Assembly: GCF_014203355.1 (NCBI RefSeq)
Contig: NZ_JACHIR010000003.1
Span: 539,802-603,801, forward strand
Reading direction: 5' to 3'
DNA length: 64,000 bases
Source: Kutzneria kofuensis
GTDB taxonomy: Bacteria; Actinomycetota; Actinomycetes; Mycobacteriales; Pseudonocardiaceae
The notes under the pieces are model-generated. The model saw only the letters and a list, made by a program, of their open reading frames with translations. It had not been told where the DNA came from and did not search any database. Position 1 is the stretch's first letter, and each line of letters opens with the position of its first letter. Shown here piece after piece: positions 50,466 through 58,290 of this stretch. A program made the position numbers and the translations under genes.

Positions 50466-51512
50466 TCAGGCCACGCCCGACTTGTCCAGCGCCTCCGCCG
50501 CAGCCCGCAACGCCTGCACGTTCAGCTCCAAGTCGAAGTGCATCGGCGACACCGTCAAGGTCGTCACCCCGGCCCCGGCCAGCGCCTGCATGCCGTCGGC
50601 GATCCGCTCCACCGGCCCCAGCAGCGAGGTGGCGTCCAGGAACTCCACCGGCAGCGCGGCCATCGCGCCGGCGTAGTCGCGGGCCAGGTACTTCTCCTGC
50701 ACCTCGGCGGCCTGCGCCTCGAAGCCCATCCGACACGCCAGGTTGTTGTAGAAGTTCTTCTCCCGGCTGCCCATGCCGCCCACGTACAGCGCCGCATACG
50801 GCCGCACCTTGTCGGCGGCCGCCTTCCAGTCCTCACCCAGCACCAGCGGCGCGGTCGGCACGACATCGAACCCGTCCAGGGTCTTGCCGACCTTCTCCCG
50901 ACCGGCCCGCACCTGCGCCAACGACTCCGAGGCGAACTCCGCCGAGTAGAACACCGCCAGCCAGCCGTCCGCGATCTCCCCGGCCAACTCCAGGTTCTTC
51001 GGCCCCACCGCCGCCAGATAGATCGGGATCTGCTCCCGCACCGGATGCACGGTCAACGTCAGCGCCTTGCCCGGACCGTCCGGCAGCGGCAGCGTGTAGT
51101 GCCTGCCCTCGTACCGCAGCTTCTCCCGCCTCAGCGCCGACTTCACGATGTCGACGTACTCACGGGTCCGCGCCAGCGGCTTGTCGAACCGCACCCCGTG
51201 CCAGCCCTCCGACACCTGCGGGCCCGACACGCCGAGGCCGAGGCGGAACCGACCACCCGACAGGGTGTCGAGTGTCGCGGCCGTCATCGCCGCCATCGCC
51301 GGCGTCCGCGCCGGGATCTGCAGGATCGCCGACCCGACATCGATCCGCGAGGTGTGCGCGGCCACCCAGGACAACACCGTCGGCGCGTCCGAACCGTAGG
51401 CCTCCGCGGCCCACACCACCGCGAAGCCCAGCCGCTCGGCCTCCTTCGCCAGCTCCAGGTTGTCCGCGTCGTTACCCGCGCCCCAGTATCCGAGGTTCAG
51501 CCCAAGTCGCAC
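50466..51512 (-). CDS. F420-dependent LLM-class oxidoreductase
   Basis: 348 residues, luciferase-like barrel: LGLNLGYWGAGNDADNLELA, GFAVVWAAEAYGSDAPTVLS, LDTLSGGRFRLGLGVSGPQV and GPVERIADGMQALAGAGVTT, typical of the Rv2951c/MSMEG F420-dependent subgroup that keeps an N-terminal glycine-rich loop. Substrate unknown. GTG at 51512. Divergent from the aldo/keto reductase at 51585 with a 72-base shared promoter; followed by the histidine phosphatase, a pairing conserved in mycobacteria and relatives. Confidence 0.92.
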   Translation of the reverse strand: MRLGLNLGYWGAGNDADNLELAKEAERLGFAVVWAAEAYGSDAPTVLSWVAAHTSRIDVGSAILQIPARTPAMAAMTAATLDTLSGGRFRLGLGVSGPQVSEGWHGVRFDKPLARTREYVDIVKSALRREKLRYEGRHYTLPLPDGPGKALTLTVHPVREQIPIYLAAVGPKNLELAGEIADGWLAVFYSAEFASESLAQVRAGREKVGKTLDGFDVVPTAPLVLGEDWKAAADKVRPYAALYVGGMGSREKNFYNNLACRMGFEAQAAEVQEKYLARDYAGAMAALPVEFLDATSLLGPVERIADGMQALAGAGVTTLTVSPMHFDLELNVQALRAAAEALDKSGVA

Positions 51513-51584
51513 GAGCGGACCCTACCCGTCAGTAACCTTCGCGGCAACAGGCCCACCGGCCAAGATCGGAATAGGCTCGCACCC

Positions 51585-52541
51585 GTGCAGCAAAGACACC
51601 TCGGCCGCAGCGGCCTTCGGGTCTCCCGGCTGGCGCTGGGCACCATGACCTGGGGCAAGGACACCGACCCCGAAGAAGCCACCAGGCAGCTCACCGCCTA
51701 CATCGAGGCCGGCGGCACCCTCGTCGACACCGCCGACGTCTACACCGACGCCGAACAGATCCTCGGCTCACTCGTCGGCGACGTCGTCGAACGCGACGAC
51801 ATCATCATCGCCACCAAAGCCGTCGCCCGCCGCGACGACGGACCCTTCGGCGGCGGTGCCAGCCGCGGCGCCCTGCTCACCGCCCTCAACGGCTCCCTGC
51901 GCCGACTCGGCGTCGACCACATCGACCTCTGGCAGCTGCACGCCTGGGACAGCACCGTCCCCCTCGACGAAACCCTGTCCGCCATCGACGCCGCCGAGAA
52001 AGCTGGCAAGATCCGCTACGCCGGCGTCTCCAACTACACCGGCTGGCAACTGGCCACCGCCGCCCTCACCAGCCCCCTGCCGATCATCTCCACCCAGGTC
52101 GAGTACTCCCTGCTCGAACGCGGCATCGAACGCGAAGTCGTGCCCGCCGCCGACCACCACGGCATCGGCATCCTCTGCTGGGCCCCACTCGGCCGCGGCG
52201 TCCTCACCGGCAAATACCGCAACGCCACCCCCTCCGACTCCCGAGGCGCCTCCCCGCACTACGCCCCGTACGTCGAACACCACCGCAGCGAACGCGCCGC
52301 CCGCATCGTGCAGGCCGTCGTCACCGCCGCCGACGGACTCGGCACCACCCCGCTCGCAGTGGCCCTGGCCTGGGTCCGAGACCGACCCGGCGTCGTAGCC
52401 CCGGTGGTCGGCGCCCGCGACACGACACAACTGCAGGCCAGCCTCGCCGCCGAAGACCTCGTACTCCCACCGGCCATCCGAGCCGCGCTCGACGACGTGA
52501 GCGATATCGAACTCGGCTACCCCGAACGACCGCTCGGCTGA
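51585..52541 (+). CDS. Aldo/keto reductase
   Basis: 318 residues, NADPH-dependent (beta/alpha)8 barrel. Catalytic Asp/Tyr region LVDTADVYTDAEQILGSLVG, Lys in IIIATKAVARRDD, His in LWQLHAWDSTVPLDETLSAI, then VAPVVGARDTTQLQASLAAE for the cofactor. GTG at 51585, where the family begins with RHLGRSGLRVSRLALGTMTW. A much longer upstream reading is antisense to the neighbouring genes. Confidence 0.93.
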   Translation: MQQRHLGRSGLRVSRLALGTMTWGKDTDPEEATRQLTAYIEAGGTLVDTADVYTDAEQILGSLVGDVVERDDIIIATKAVARRDDGPFGGGASRGALLTALNGSLRRLGVDHIDLWQLHAWDSTVPLDETLSAIDAAEKAGKIRYAGVSNYTGWQLATAALTSPLPIISTQVEYSLLERGIEREVVPAADHHGIGILCWAPLGRGVLTGKYRNATPSDSRGASPHYAPYVEHHRSERAARIVQAVVTAADGLGTTPLAVALAWVRDRPGVVAPVVGARDTTQLQASLAAEDLVLPPAIRAALDDVSDIELGYPERPLG

Positions 52542-52636
52542 CCGGGTGTCGTACATGACACGCAAGTGACCCCCACGTGACCACGGAGCGCCGGTCGGGG
52601 ATGCTGGAGACAGCACAGCACCACGAGGAGGCCCCG

Positions 52637-53635
52637 TTGCGCCGGCTCGCCGTCGTCCTGATCGCCGGATCAACCCTGGTCACGGGGTGTTCGTCCGGCA
52701 CCAACAGCGGGGACGACCTGCAGGTTGCCGACACCGTCACCGCCGCCACCCCGGCCGATTCGCCCGCACCCGCGAAAACCCCCGCCGGGACCGTGCTGCC
52801 CCTGAGCCAGAACGCCACGGCCATCGCCGTCGACACCGCCCACCACACCGCGGCCGTCGCCGTCGACAACCCACCCGCGCTCCGCCTCTACGACCTGACC
52901 AGCATCGATACGCCGCCCCGCACCATCGACCTGCCCGGCCGCGTCGACAACCTCAGCACCGCCGGCGACACCCTCCTGGCCCCCGTCCGCACGGCCAACC
53001 AACTCCTGCGCATCACCCTCCCCGCCGGCACCGTGGACAAGATCACACTCACCGGCGGACCCGTCGCCGCCAACACCAAGGGCGACCAGACCCTCGTCGC
53101 CCTCCACGACACCAAATCCGTCGCCGTGCTGACCGGCGACAAGACCGACCGCACCATCACCGGCCTCGCCAGCGCCGACCAAGCCCTCCCCGTCGGCGAC
53201 AAGGCAGTCGTCCTCGACCGCCTCCGCACCGCCGTCTTCGACCTCGACCCCACCGCCGGCACCGTCGGCGCCGGCCTCCGCGCCGGCGACGGCGCCACCA
53301 ACGCCGTCACCGACAAGTACGGCCGGGTCCTCGTCACCGACAGCCGCGGCGGCGAACTCCTCGTCTACAAACCCGACACCCTCGTCGAACTCCAGCGCTA
53401 CCCCGTCCCGGGCACGCCCTACGGCATCGCCTACGACCCCGACCGCGACCTCGCCTGGGTCACCCTCACCGCGACCAACCAGGTGGTCGGCTACGACATC
53501 GCCGGCGGCGAACCAGTCGAACGCCACCGCCTGCCCACCGTCCGCCAACCCAACTCCGTGGCGGTCGACCCCACCACCGGACGCGTCCTCGTCGCGTCCG
53601 CCGACGGCGGAGGAGTACAGGTGATCACACCATGA
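52637..53635 (+). CDS. Lipoprotein with a YncE-like beta-propeller
   Basis: 332 residues. Lipoprotein signal LRRLAVVLIAGSTLVTGC with lipobox Cys18, so it is anchored outside the membrane. The mature part has repeated strand units (VLPLSQNATAIAVDTAHHTA, RYPVPGTPYGIAYDPDRDLA, RQPNSVAVDPTTGRVLVASA) as in YncE/NHL-type seven-bladed propellers. Ligand unknown. TTG at 52637 is chosen because GAGGAGG lies 5 bases upstream and it gives a compact signal peptide. Overlaps the DUF5703 gene (ATGA). Confidence 0.85.
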   Translation: MRRLAVVLIAGSTLVTGCSSGTNSGDDLQVADTVTAATPADSPAPAKTPAGTVLPLSQNATAIAVDTAHHTAAVAVDNPPALRLYDLTSIDTPPRTIDLPGRVDNLSTAGDTLLAPVRTANQLLRITLPAGTVDKITLTGGPVAANTKGDQTLVALHDTKSVAVLTGDKTDRTITGLASADQALPVGDKAVVLDRLRTAVFDLDPTAGTVGAGLRAGDGATNAVTDKYGRVLVTDSRGGELLVYKPDTLVELQRYPVPGTPYGIAYDPDRDLAWVTLTATNQVVGYDIAGGEPVERHRLPTVRQPNSVAVDPTTGRVLVASADGGGVQVITP

Positions 53636-53856
53636 CAGCAGCCACCAACGAGGTGGTCGACGGCGACTGGGAATACCGCGGGCTGCGCCTGCCGCCCGGT
53701 GTCTCCCGCCGCACCGCCGCCACCCAGCTCGCCATCCACGCCGAATTCGCCGGCTGGGAACTCTCCCGGGTCCTGCTCTACGGCGACGGCACCCGCAAGG
53801 TCTGGCTCCGCCGCAAGCGCAGCGCCGCCACCCTCGCCCCCGGCCCCATCACGTAA
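53632..53856 (+). CDS. DUF5703 family protein
   Basis: 74 residues: DGDWEYRGLRLPPGVSRRTA, then QLAIHAEFAGWELSRVLLYG, ending in a basic RKVWLRRKR. This small conserved actinobacterial family has no known function; the lipoprotein-DUF5703 pair is a familiar arrangement. ATG at 53632 overlaps the lipoprotein stop; the 3' end overlaps the convergent hydrolase by 8 bases. Confidence 0.85.
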   Translation: MTAATNEVVDGDWEYRGLRLPPGVSRRTAATQLAIHAEFAGWELSRVLLYGDGTRKVWLRRKRSAATLAPGPIT

Positions 53857-54706
53857 CAACCAGGCCCCGCACCAACCGCACCACCTCGGCGGGACGCTCC
53901 AACGGCACCATGTGCCCGGCGCCCGGCAGCACGACCGCGTCCCCGGACCCCACCGCCTTCACCAACCCCTGCGCGTTCGACGCCGGACACAACCGGTCCC
54001 GCTCACCCACCGCGGCCACCACCGGCACCCGCGACGCCACCGTCAACGCCGCCTCCCGGTCGTACCGGTCGAAGGCCGGCCGGAACAACGCCACCGTCGC
54101 CGGCCAGTGCTCGGCCACCATCTCGGCCGTCAGCGCGGCGTCCTCCTCGTTCGGATCGTCCCCGAACAGCCACCACTTCAGGCCCGCGGCCTTGGCCGGC
54201 TCGATCCGCCCACGGATGTGCCGCACCACCGGACCGAACACCTTCTCCAACTCCTCCACGAGCTTGCCGACCGCCTGCGGCCACGCCAGCGACGTCTCAC
54301 CCCGCCGACCCACCGCCGTCGACAGGAACGCCAACCCCGACACCCGCTGCGAGAACAGCCGCGGATGCCGCTCCACCAGCGCCATCGTCGCCATGCCACC
54401 CATCGAATGGCCCACCACGACCACCCGCTCCGAGTCCACGCCCCGATCGATCAACTCGGCCAGGTCGTCACCCAGCTGCTCGATCGACGCGGTCTCCGGT
54501 GTCGCCGGCCCCGACTGCCCGTGCCCGCGATGGTCATAGGCCACGACCTGCAGCTCGTCGTGCGCCAACTCCGGGATCACCCGATGCCAGCTGCGGTGAT
54601 CCAACGCGTAACCGTGGGCGAGCACCACGGTCACCGGTGCGTCCGGAGCACCGGACCGAACCACGTTCAGCCCGACTCCGTCTTCCAGCGGGAAGACTTC
54701 ATCCAT
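53849..54706 (-). CDS. Alpha/beta hydrolase
   Basis: 285 residues. VVLAHGYALDHRSWHRVIPE (HG oxyanion), nucleophile Ser in VVVGHSMGGMATMALVERHP, Asp in AAVGERDRLCPASNAQGL, His in LPGAGHMVPLERPAEVVRLV: a complete esterase/lipase-like triad. Substrate unknown. ATG at 54706. Divergent from the DUF6412-YidC operon. Confidence 0.93.
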   Translation of the reverse strand: MDEVFPLEDGVGLNVVRSGAPDAPVTVVLAHGYALDHRSWHRVIPELAHDELQVVAYDHRGHGQSGPATPETASIEQLGDDLAELIDRGVDSERVVVVGHSMGGMATMALVERHPRLFSQRVSGLAFLSTAVGRRGETSLAWPQAVGKLVEELEKVFGPVVRHIRGRIEPAKAAGLKWWLFGDDPNEEDAALTAEMVAEHWPATVALFRPAFDRYDREAALTVASRVPVVAAVGERDRLCPASNAQGLVKAVGSGDAVVLPGAGHMVPLERPAEVVRLVRGLVVT

Positions 54707-54788
54707 TCGGGAATCGTGTCATGTAGTCAGGACACCTGCGACCGATGTCGTACGCTCTGGGTAGCGACCTGACGAGAACAGGGGGTGG

Positions 54789-55043
54789 ATGTTGCACGAT
54801 CTCGTGACGACCTTCACCACCCTGATGACCGCCGGCCCCGGCCTGGCCACCATCGTCCTGCTCGCCGGCTTCCTCATCGCCGCCCTGGCGATCCATCTCT
54901 GCTCCACCCGCCACGCCGACCACGCGATCCGCCGCACCATCGGCCTGGCCACCCGCGAGCAGGCCCGCAGCCGCCACGTGCTGCGCCAACTCGATCCCGA
55001 CGCCGCCGGACACACCCGCCCCCGAGCACCTTCAGCCGCCTGA
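54789..55043 (+). CDS. DUF6412 membrane protein
   Basis: 84 residues with one strong hydrophobic helix (LATIVLLAGFLIAALAIHLC) and a basic tail (REQARSRHVLRQLDPDAAGH). Family DUF6412 is typically found immediately ahead of a YidC-type insertase, as here (46 bases). Function unknown; perhaps an accessory of insertion. ATG at 54789 after CAGGGGG. Confidence 0.8.
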   Translation: MLHDLVTTFTTLMTAGPGLATIVLLAGFLIAALAIHLCSTRHADHAIRRTIGLATREQARSRHVLRQLDPDAAGHTRPRAPSAA

Positions 55044-55088
55044 TCCACCCCAGGCACCCGCACCCACCCTCCGCTGAAGGGCTCATTC

Positions 55089-55733
55089 ATGCTGTCCGCA
55101 CTCTTCGACCCGTTCGTCGACGCCGCCTACCACTTGGTCTCGTTCCTGGCGCCGCTGACCGGAACCGCCGGCGCCATCGTCGTCTTCGTCATGATCGTCC
55201 GACTCTGCCTGCACCCGCTGGCCCGCATCCAGGTCCGCGGCGAACGGGCCCGCGCCGAGATCATGCCCAAGCTCAAGGAGATCCAGGACCGGCACAAGGG
55301 CAACCCCGACCGGCTCAACCAGGAACTGGCCGCCTTCTACGGCGGCGAGGGCAAGGGCATGTTCGCCGGCTGCCTGCCCATGCTCATCCAACTGCCGATC
55401 TTCTCCGTGATGTACCGGCTGTTCCTGTCGCCGACCGTCGGCGGCCACCCCAACCTGCTGCTCACCCACACCCTGCTCGGCACGCCGTTGAGCACGGTGT
55501 TCATCACCTCGCCCAGCATCGCCGCGGTGGGCCTGTTCGCGCTGATGGCCGGCGTGGCCACGTGGTCGGCGATGCGGATGACCGGGCCCAAGCTGCTGCG
55601 GGTCCTGCCGTACGCCACGGTCGTGTTCGCCATGTTCGTGCCGCTCGCGGCCGGGCTGTACCTGCTCACCACCACCGCGTGGACGGCCTTCGAGCGCGCG
55701 CTGCTGACGCGGCGTGAGAAGGTCGCCGGGTGA
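55089..55733 (+). CDS. YidC/Oxa1-family membrane protein insertase, short paralogue
   Basis: 214 residues with the conserved YidC core of five helices: FDPFVDAAYHLVSFLAPLTG, IVVFVMIVRLCLHPLARIQV carrying the groove Arg, KMFAGCLPMLIQLPIFSVMY and two C-terminal helices. It lacks the long cytoplasmic tail of the housekeeping actinobacterial YidC, so it is a second, specialised copy inserting or folding membrane proteins. ATG at 55089; the stop overlaps the TPR gene (GTGA). Confidence 0.92.
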   Translation: MLSALFDPFVDAAYHLVSFLAPLTGTAGAIVVFVMIVRLCLHPLARIQVRGERARAEIMPKLKEIQDRHKGNPDRLNQELAAFYGGEGKGMFAGCLPMLIQLPIFSVMYRLFLSPTVGGHPNLLLTHTLLGTPLSTVFITSPSIAAVGLFALMAGVATWSAMRMTGPKLLRVLPYATVVFAMFVPLAAGLYLLTTTAWTAFERALLTRREKVAG

Positions 55734-56227
55734 TCGATGTTGCGGAGCAGTTGGCCCGGGCCGTGTCCCTGCGTGAAACCGGTTCGGTGGACGAGGCCCG
55801 GGACCTGCTGCTGAAGTTGTCGTCGGCGGCGCCCGACGACAGCCGCGTCGCCTACCAGACCGCATGGGTCCACGACGTCCTGGGCCTGGAACGCGACGCG
55901 ATCCCGTTCTACGTGCGGGCGCTCGACGGCGACGGACTGTCGGCCGTCGAGCGCCGCGGCGCGATGCTGGGCCTGGGCAGCACGTATCGCACGCTGGGCC
56001 GGTACGCCGAGGCGGTGAGCGTGCTGTCCGCCGGCGTCGCCGAGTTCCCGGACGACCGCGCGCTGGCCGTGTTCCTGGCGATGGCCCTGTACAACGCCGG
56101 CAACGCCAAGGAGGCCGTCGCCGGGCTGCTCACCGTGCTCGCCGACACGAGCGCCGATCCGGAGGTCAGGCGGTACGAGCGGGCGATCAGGCTGTACGCC
56201 GAGGACCTGGACCGAGTCTGGGACTGA
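55730..56227 (+). CDS. Tetratricopeptide-repeat protein
   Basis: 165 residues, about four TPR helices pairs: LARAVSLRETGSVDEARDLL, ALDGDGLSAVERRGAMLGLG, YRTLGRYAEAVSVLSAGVAE, AMALYNAGNAKEAVAGLLTV. A scaffold of unknown partner; the family (tetratrico peptide repeat group 5-like) often stands alone. GTG at 55730 overlaps the insertase stop. Confidence 0.88.
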   Translation: MIDVAEQLARAVSLRETGSVDEARDLLLKLSSAAPDDSRVAYQTAWVHDVLGLERDAIPFYVRALDGDGLSAVERRGAMLGLGSTYRTLGRYAEAVSVLSAGVAEFPDDRALAVFLAMALYNAGNAKEAVAGLLTVLADTSADPEVRRYERAIRLYAEDLDRVWD

Positions 56228-56295
56228 TCCCTTTCCTGTCCAGGAGGTCTTTGTTGCTGCTCGGGCGAGCTACCTTTTTAGTGTCTTTTTTAGTC

Positions 56296-56315
56296 GTCAC
56301 TGAAGCTATAGTGAT
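56296..56315. repeat. 20-bp repeat abutting the M20 peptidase stop
   Basis: GTCACTGAAGCTATAGTGAT, one base before the minus-strand stop codon. The same 20-mer with one change (C to T) lies at 57777-57796, abutting the stop of the next minus-strand gene. It holds a TCACT/AGTGA inverted repeat and sits in an AT-rich, T-run-containing stretch. Confidence 0.8.
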
Positions 56316-56316
56316 A

Positions 56317-57654
56317 TCATGCCTCTTGAATGAAGCGGTCCAGGACCCGGGTTCCGAACTCCAGGGCCTCGACCGGGACCCGCTCGTCCACGCCGTGGAA
56401 CAGCGCCGTGAAGTCCAGGTCGTCGGGCAGCTTCAGCGGCGAGAAGCCGAAGTTGCGGATCCCCAGCCGCTGGAACGACTTCGCGTCCGTGCCCGCCGAC
56501 AGCATGTACGGCAGCAGCTTCGCCTCCGGATCCTCGGCCAGGATCGACCGGTGCATGTGGTCCACGATGGCGCCGTCGAACGAGGTCTGGACCGGCGGCA
56601 GGCTCATCCACTCCCGCTCCACGTCCGGTCCGAGGATCTCGGCCAGCTCCCGCTCGAACGCCTCCTCCCGGCCCGGCAGGATCCGGCAGTCCACGCTGGC
56701 CTCGGCGATCGACGGGATCACGTTCGACTTGTAGCCGGCCGAGAGCATCGTCGGGTTGGCGGTGTCGCGCAGCGTCGCGCCGACGATCCGGGAGATGCCG
56801 CCGAGCTTGGCGATCGCGCCGTCCAGGTCGTCCTCGGGGAACTCGATGCCGGTCAGCTCCGTGACGCCGGCGAGGAACTCCCGCACCGAATCCGTCAGCA
56901 CCAAGGGGAACCGGTGCCGGCCCAGCCGCGCCACCGCCTCGGCCAGCTTCGTGACGGCGTTGTCCTCGTGCACCATCGAGCCGTGCCCGGCGCGGCCGCG
57001 CACCCGCAGCTTCAGCCAGGCGATGCCCTTCTCGGCCGTCTCCACCAGGTAGGCGCGGACGCCGTCCTTGAGCGTGATCGAGTAGCCGCCGACCTCGCTG
57101 ATGGCCTCCGTGCAGCCCTCGAACAGCTCCGGCCGGTTGTCCACCAGCCAGCTCGCGCCCTGCTTGCCGCCCGCCTCCTCGTCGGCGAGGAAGGCGAAGA
57201 CGATGTCGCGTCGCGGCGTGATGCCGTCCCGCTTGAGCCGGCGGGCGACCGCCAGGCTCATCGCCACCATGTCCTTCATGTCGACGGCGCCACGGCCCCA
57301 GACGTAGCCGTCCTGGACCGCGCCGGAGAACGGGTGCACCGACCACTCCGCGGCGTCGGCCGGCACCACGTCCAGGTGGCCGTGGACCAGCAGCGCTCCC
57401 CTGCTCGGGTCGGCGCCGGCCAGGCGCGCCACCACGTTGCCGCGGCCCGGGCCCTGGTCGCCGGACTCCACGTAGGTGGTCTCGTAGCCCACCTCGGCCA
57501 GCTTCTCCGCCACGTACTCCGCGGCCGCCCGCTCCCCCACCAGCGTCGCGGGATCCCCGGTGTTGGTGGTGTCGATCTGGATCAGCTCACTGGCCAGCTC
57601 GACCGCTTCCCGCTCGGCCAGCCGCAACCCGTCCGTGTTCTGGTGCTCGGTCAC
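56317..57654 (-). CDS. M20/M25/M40-family metallopeptidase (carboxypeptidase/deacylase)
   Basis: 445 residues. Zinc sites: LLVHGHLDVVPADAAEWSVH (His, Asp), RGAVDMKDMVAMSLAV, FAFLADEEAGGKQGASWLVD (catalytic Glu and metal Glu), later His near MHRSILAEDPE and VPAHGVDERVPVEALEFGTR-like C-terminus. Lid dimerisation domain about 190-310. Cytoplasmic dipeptidase or N-acyl-amino-acid hydrolase; substrate unknown. GTG at 57654. Bracketed on both sides by the same 20-bp repeat. Confidence 0.92.
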   Translation of the reverse strand: MTEHQNTDGLRLAEREAVELASELIQIDTTNTGDPATLVGERAAAEYVAEKLAEVGYETTYVESGDQGPGRGNVVARLAGADPSRGALLVHGHLDVVPADAAEWSVHPFSGAVQDGYVWGRGAVDMKDMVAMSLAVARRLKRDGITPRRDIVFAFLADEEAGGKQGASWLVDNRPELFEGCTEAISEVGGYSITLKDGVRAYLVETAEKGIAWLKLRVRGRAGHGSMVHEDNAVTKLAEAVARLGRHRFPLVLTDSVREFLAGVTELTGIEFPEDDLDGAIAKLGGISRIVGATLRDTANPTMLSAGYKSNVIPSIAEASVDCRILPGREEAFERELAEILGPDVEREWMSLPPVQTSFDGAIVDHMHRSILAEDPEAKLLPYMLSAGTDAKSFQRLGIRNFGFSPLKLPDDLDFTALFHGVDERVPVEALEFGTRVLDRFIQEA

Positions 57655-57776
57655 CAGCCATTCCTATCACTGGAGCCGGGCCCGTCCCGCTCTCCGGGAC
57701 CCGCCCGACCCCAGCGCCTCGCCTTCGCCGTCCTGGCGGGTCCGGCTTTTCGCTTTCAGAGTGCTTCGTTTCAGTT

Positions 57777-57796
57777 GTCACTGAAGTTATAGTGAT
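57777..57796. repeat. 20-bp repeat abutting the stop of the small gene at 57797
   Basis: GTCACTGAAGTTATAGTGAT, differing from 56296-56315 at one base, directly adjoining the TAA stop (57797-57799, minus strand). See the paired copy. Confidence 0.8.
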
Positions 57797-58141
57797 TTAA
57801 TCCTCCGCGAGCAGCGGGCCCTCGTGCAGCACCTCTCCCCCGGTGTCGTACACCCGGACCCGCAGCGGCCGCACCGCCTCCCTCGCGCGGTCGAGATGCG
57901 CCCAGGCCGCGGTGATCCGGTCGTCGACGGGAACCGAGTCGGGCAGCTCCTCGGCCGGCGGGATCACGTGCAGGTCCACGGCGAAGGTGTGCGCCACGAT
58001 CTTCGCCGGGACCACTTCCCCGTCCTCGCGGATCACCTCGAGCCGACCCACGCCGTCGACGCACGTGCCGCAGATCCCCCGGTCGACGCCCCAGACCGAG
58101 AACGGGCGCTTCTCCTCGGGGCTGCGCCAGCCGTTCTTCAC
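57797..58141 (-). CDS. Hypothetical protein, start uncertain
   Basis: 114 residues from GTG 58141. Contains SVWGVDRGICGTCVDGVGRL (a CxxC pair) and IVAHTFAVDLHVIPPAEELP; not recognised. There is no ribosome site before 58141, and coding-like codons continue upstream in frame (LTWGKCQGSPRYTLFNIVKN) for about 25 residues until a stop, with no ATG or GTG. Either a rare start codon (CTG near 58187) is used, or the 5' end is lost or shifted. Stop adjoins the 20-bp repeat at 57777-57796. Confidence 0.55.
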   Translation of the reverse strand: MKNGWRSPEEKRPFSVWGVDRGICGTCVDGVGRLEVIREDGEVVPAKIVAHTFAVDLHVIPPAEELPDSVPVDDRITAAWAHLDRAREAVRPLRVRVYDTGGEVLHEGPLLAED

Positions 58142-58193
58142 GATGTTGAACAGGGTGTATCGGGGACTTCCCTGACATTTCCCCCACGTCAGC

Positions 58194-58216
58194 TTCCTGT
58201 CCAGGGTGGACAGGAA
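58194..58216. promoter_or_regulatory. Inverted repeat upstream of the GH31 gene
   Basis: TTCCTGTCC-agggt-GGACAGGAA, perfect 9-bp arms, 75 bases before the GH31 ATG; a second palindrome ACAACGTTGT follows at 58222-58231. Candidate operator of a sugar-responsive repressor (LacI-like sites often look like the second one). Confidence 0.5.
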
Positions 58217-58290
58217 CCTTTACAACGTTGTGCCGACGTCGTAGAACCGATCCAGAGCGTCACCTCGAACCCTGCCGCCGAGGAGCGACC

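Noticed and set aside
49848..51584. Very long upstream extension of the aldo/keto reductase frame
   Set aside because: It is antisense to the phosphatase and LLM genes, and family homology starts at the GTG at 51585.
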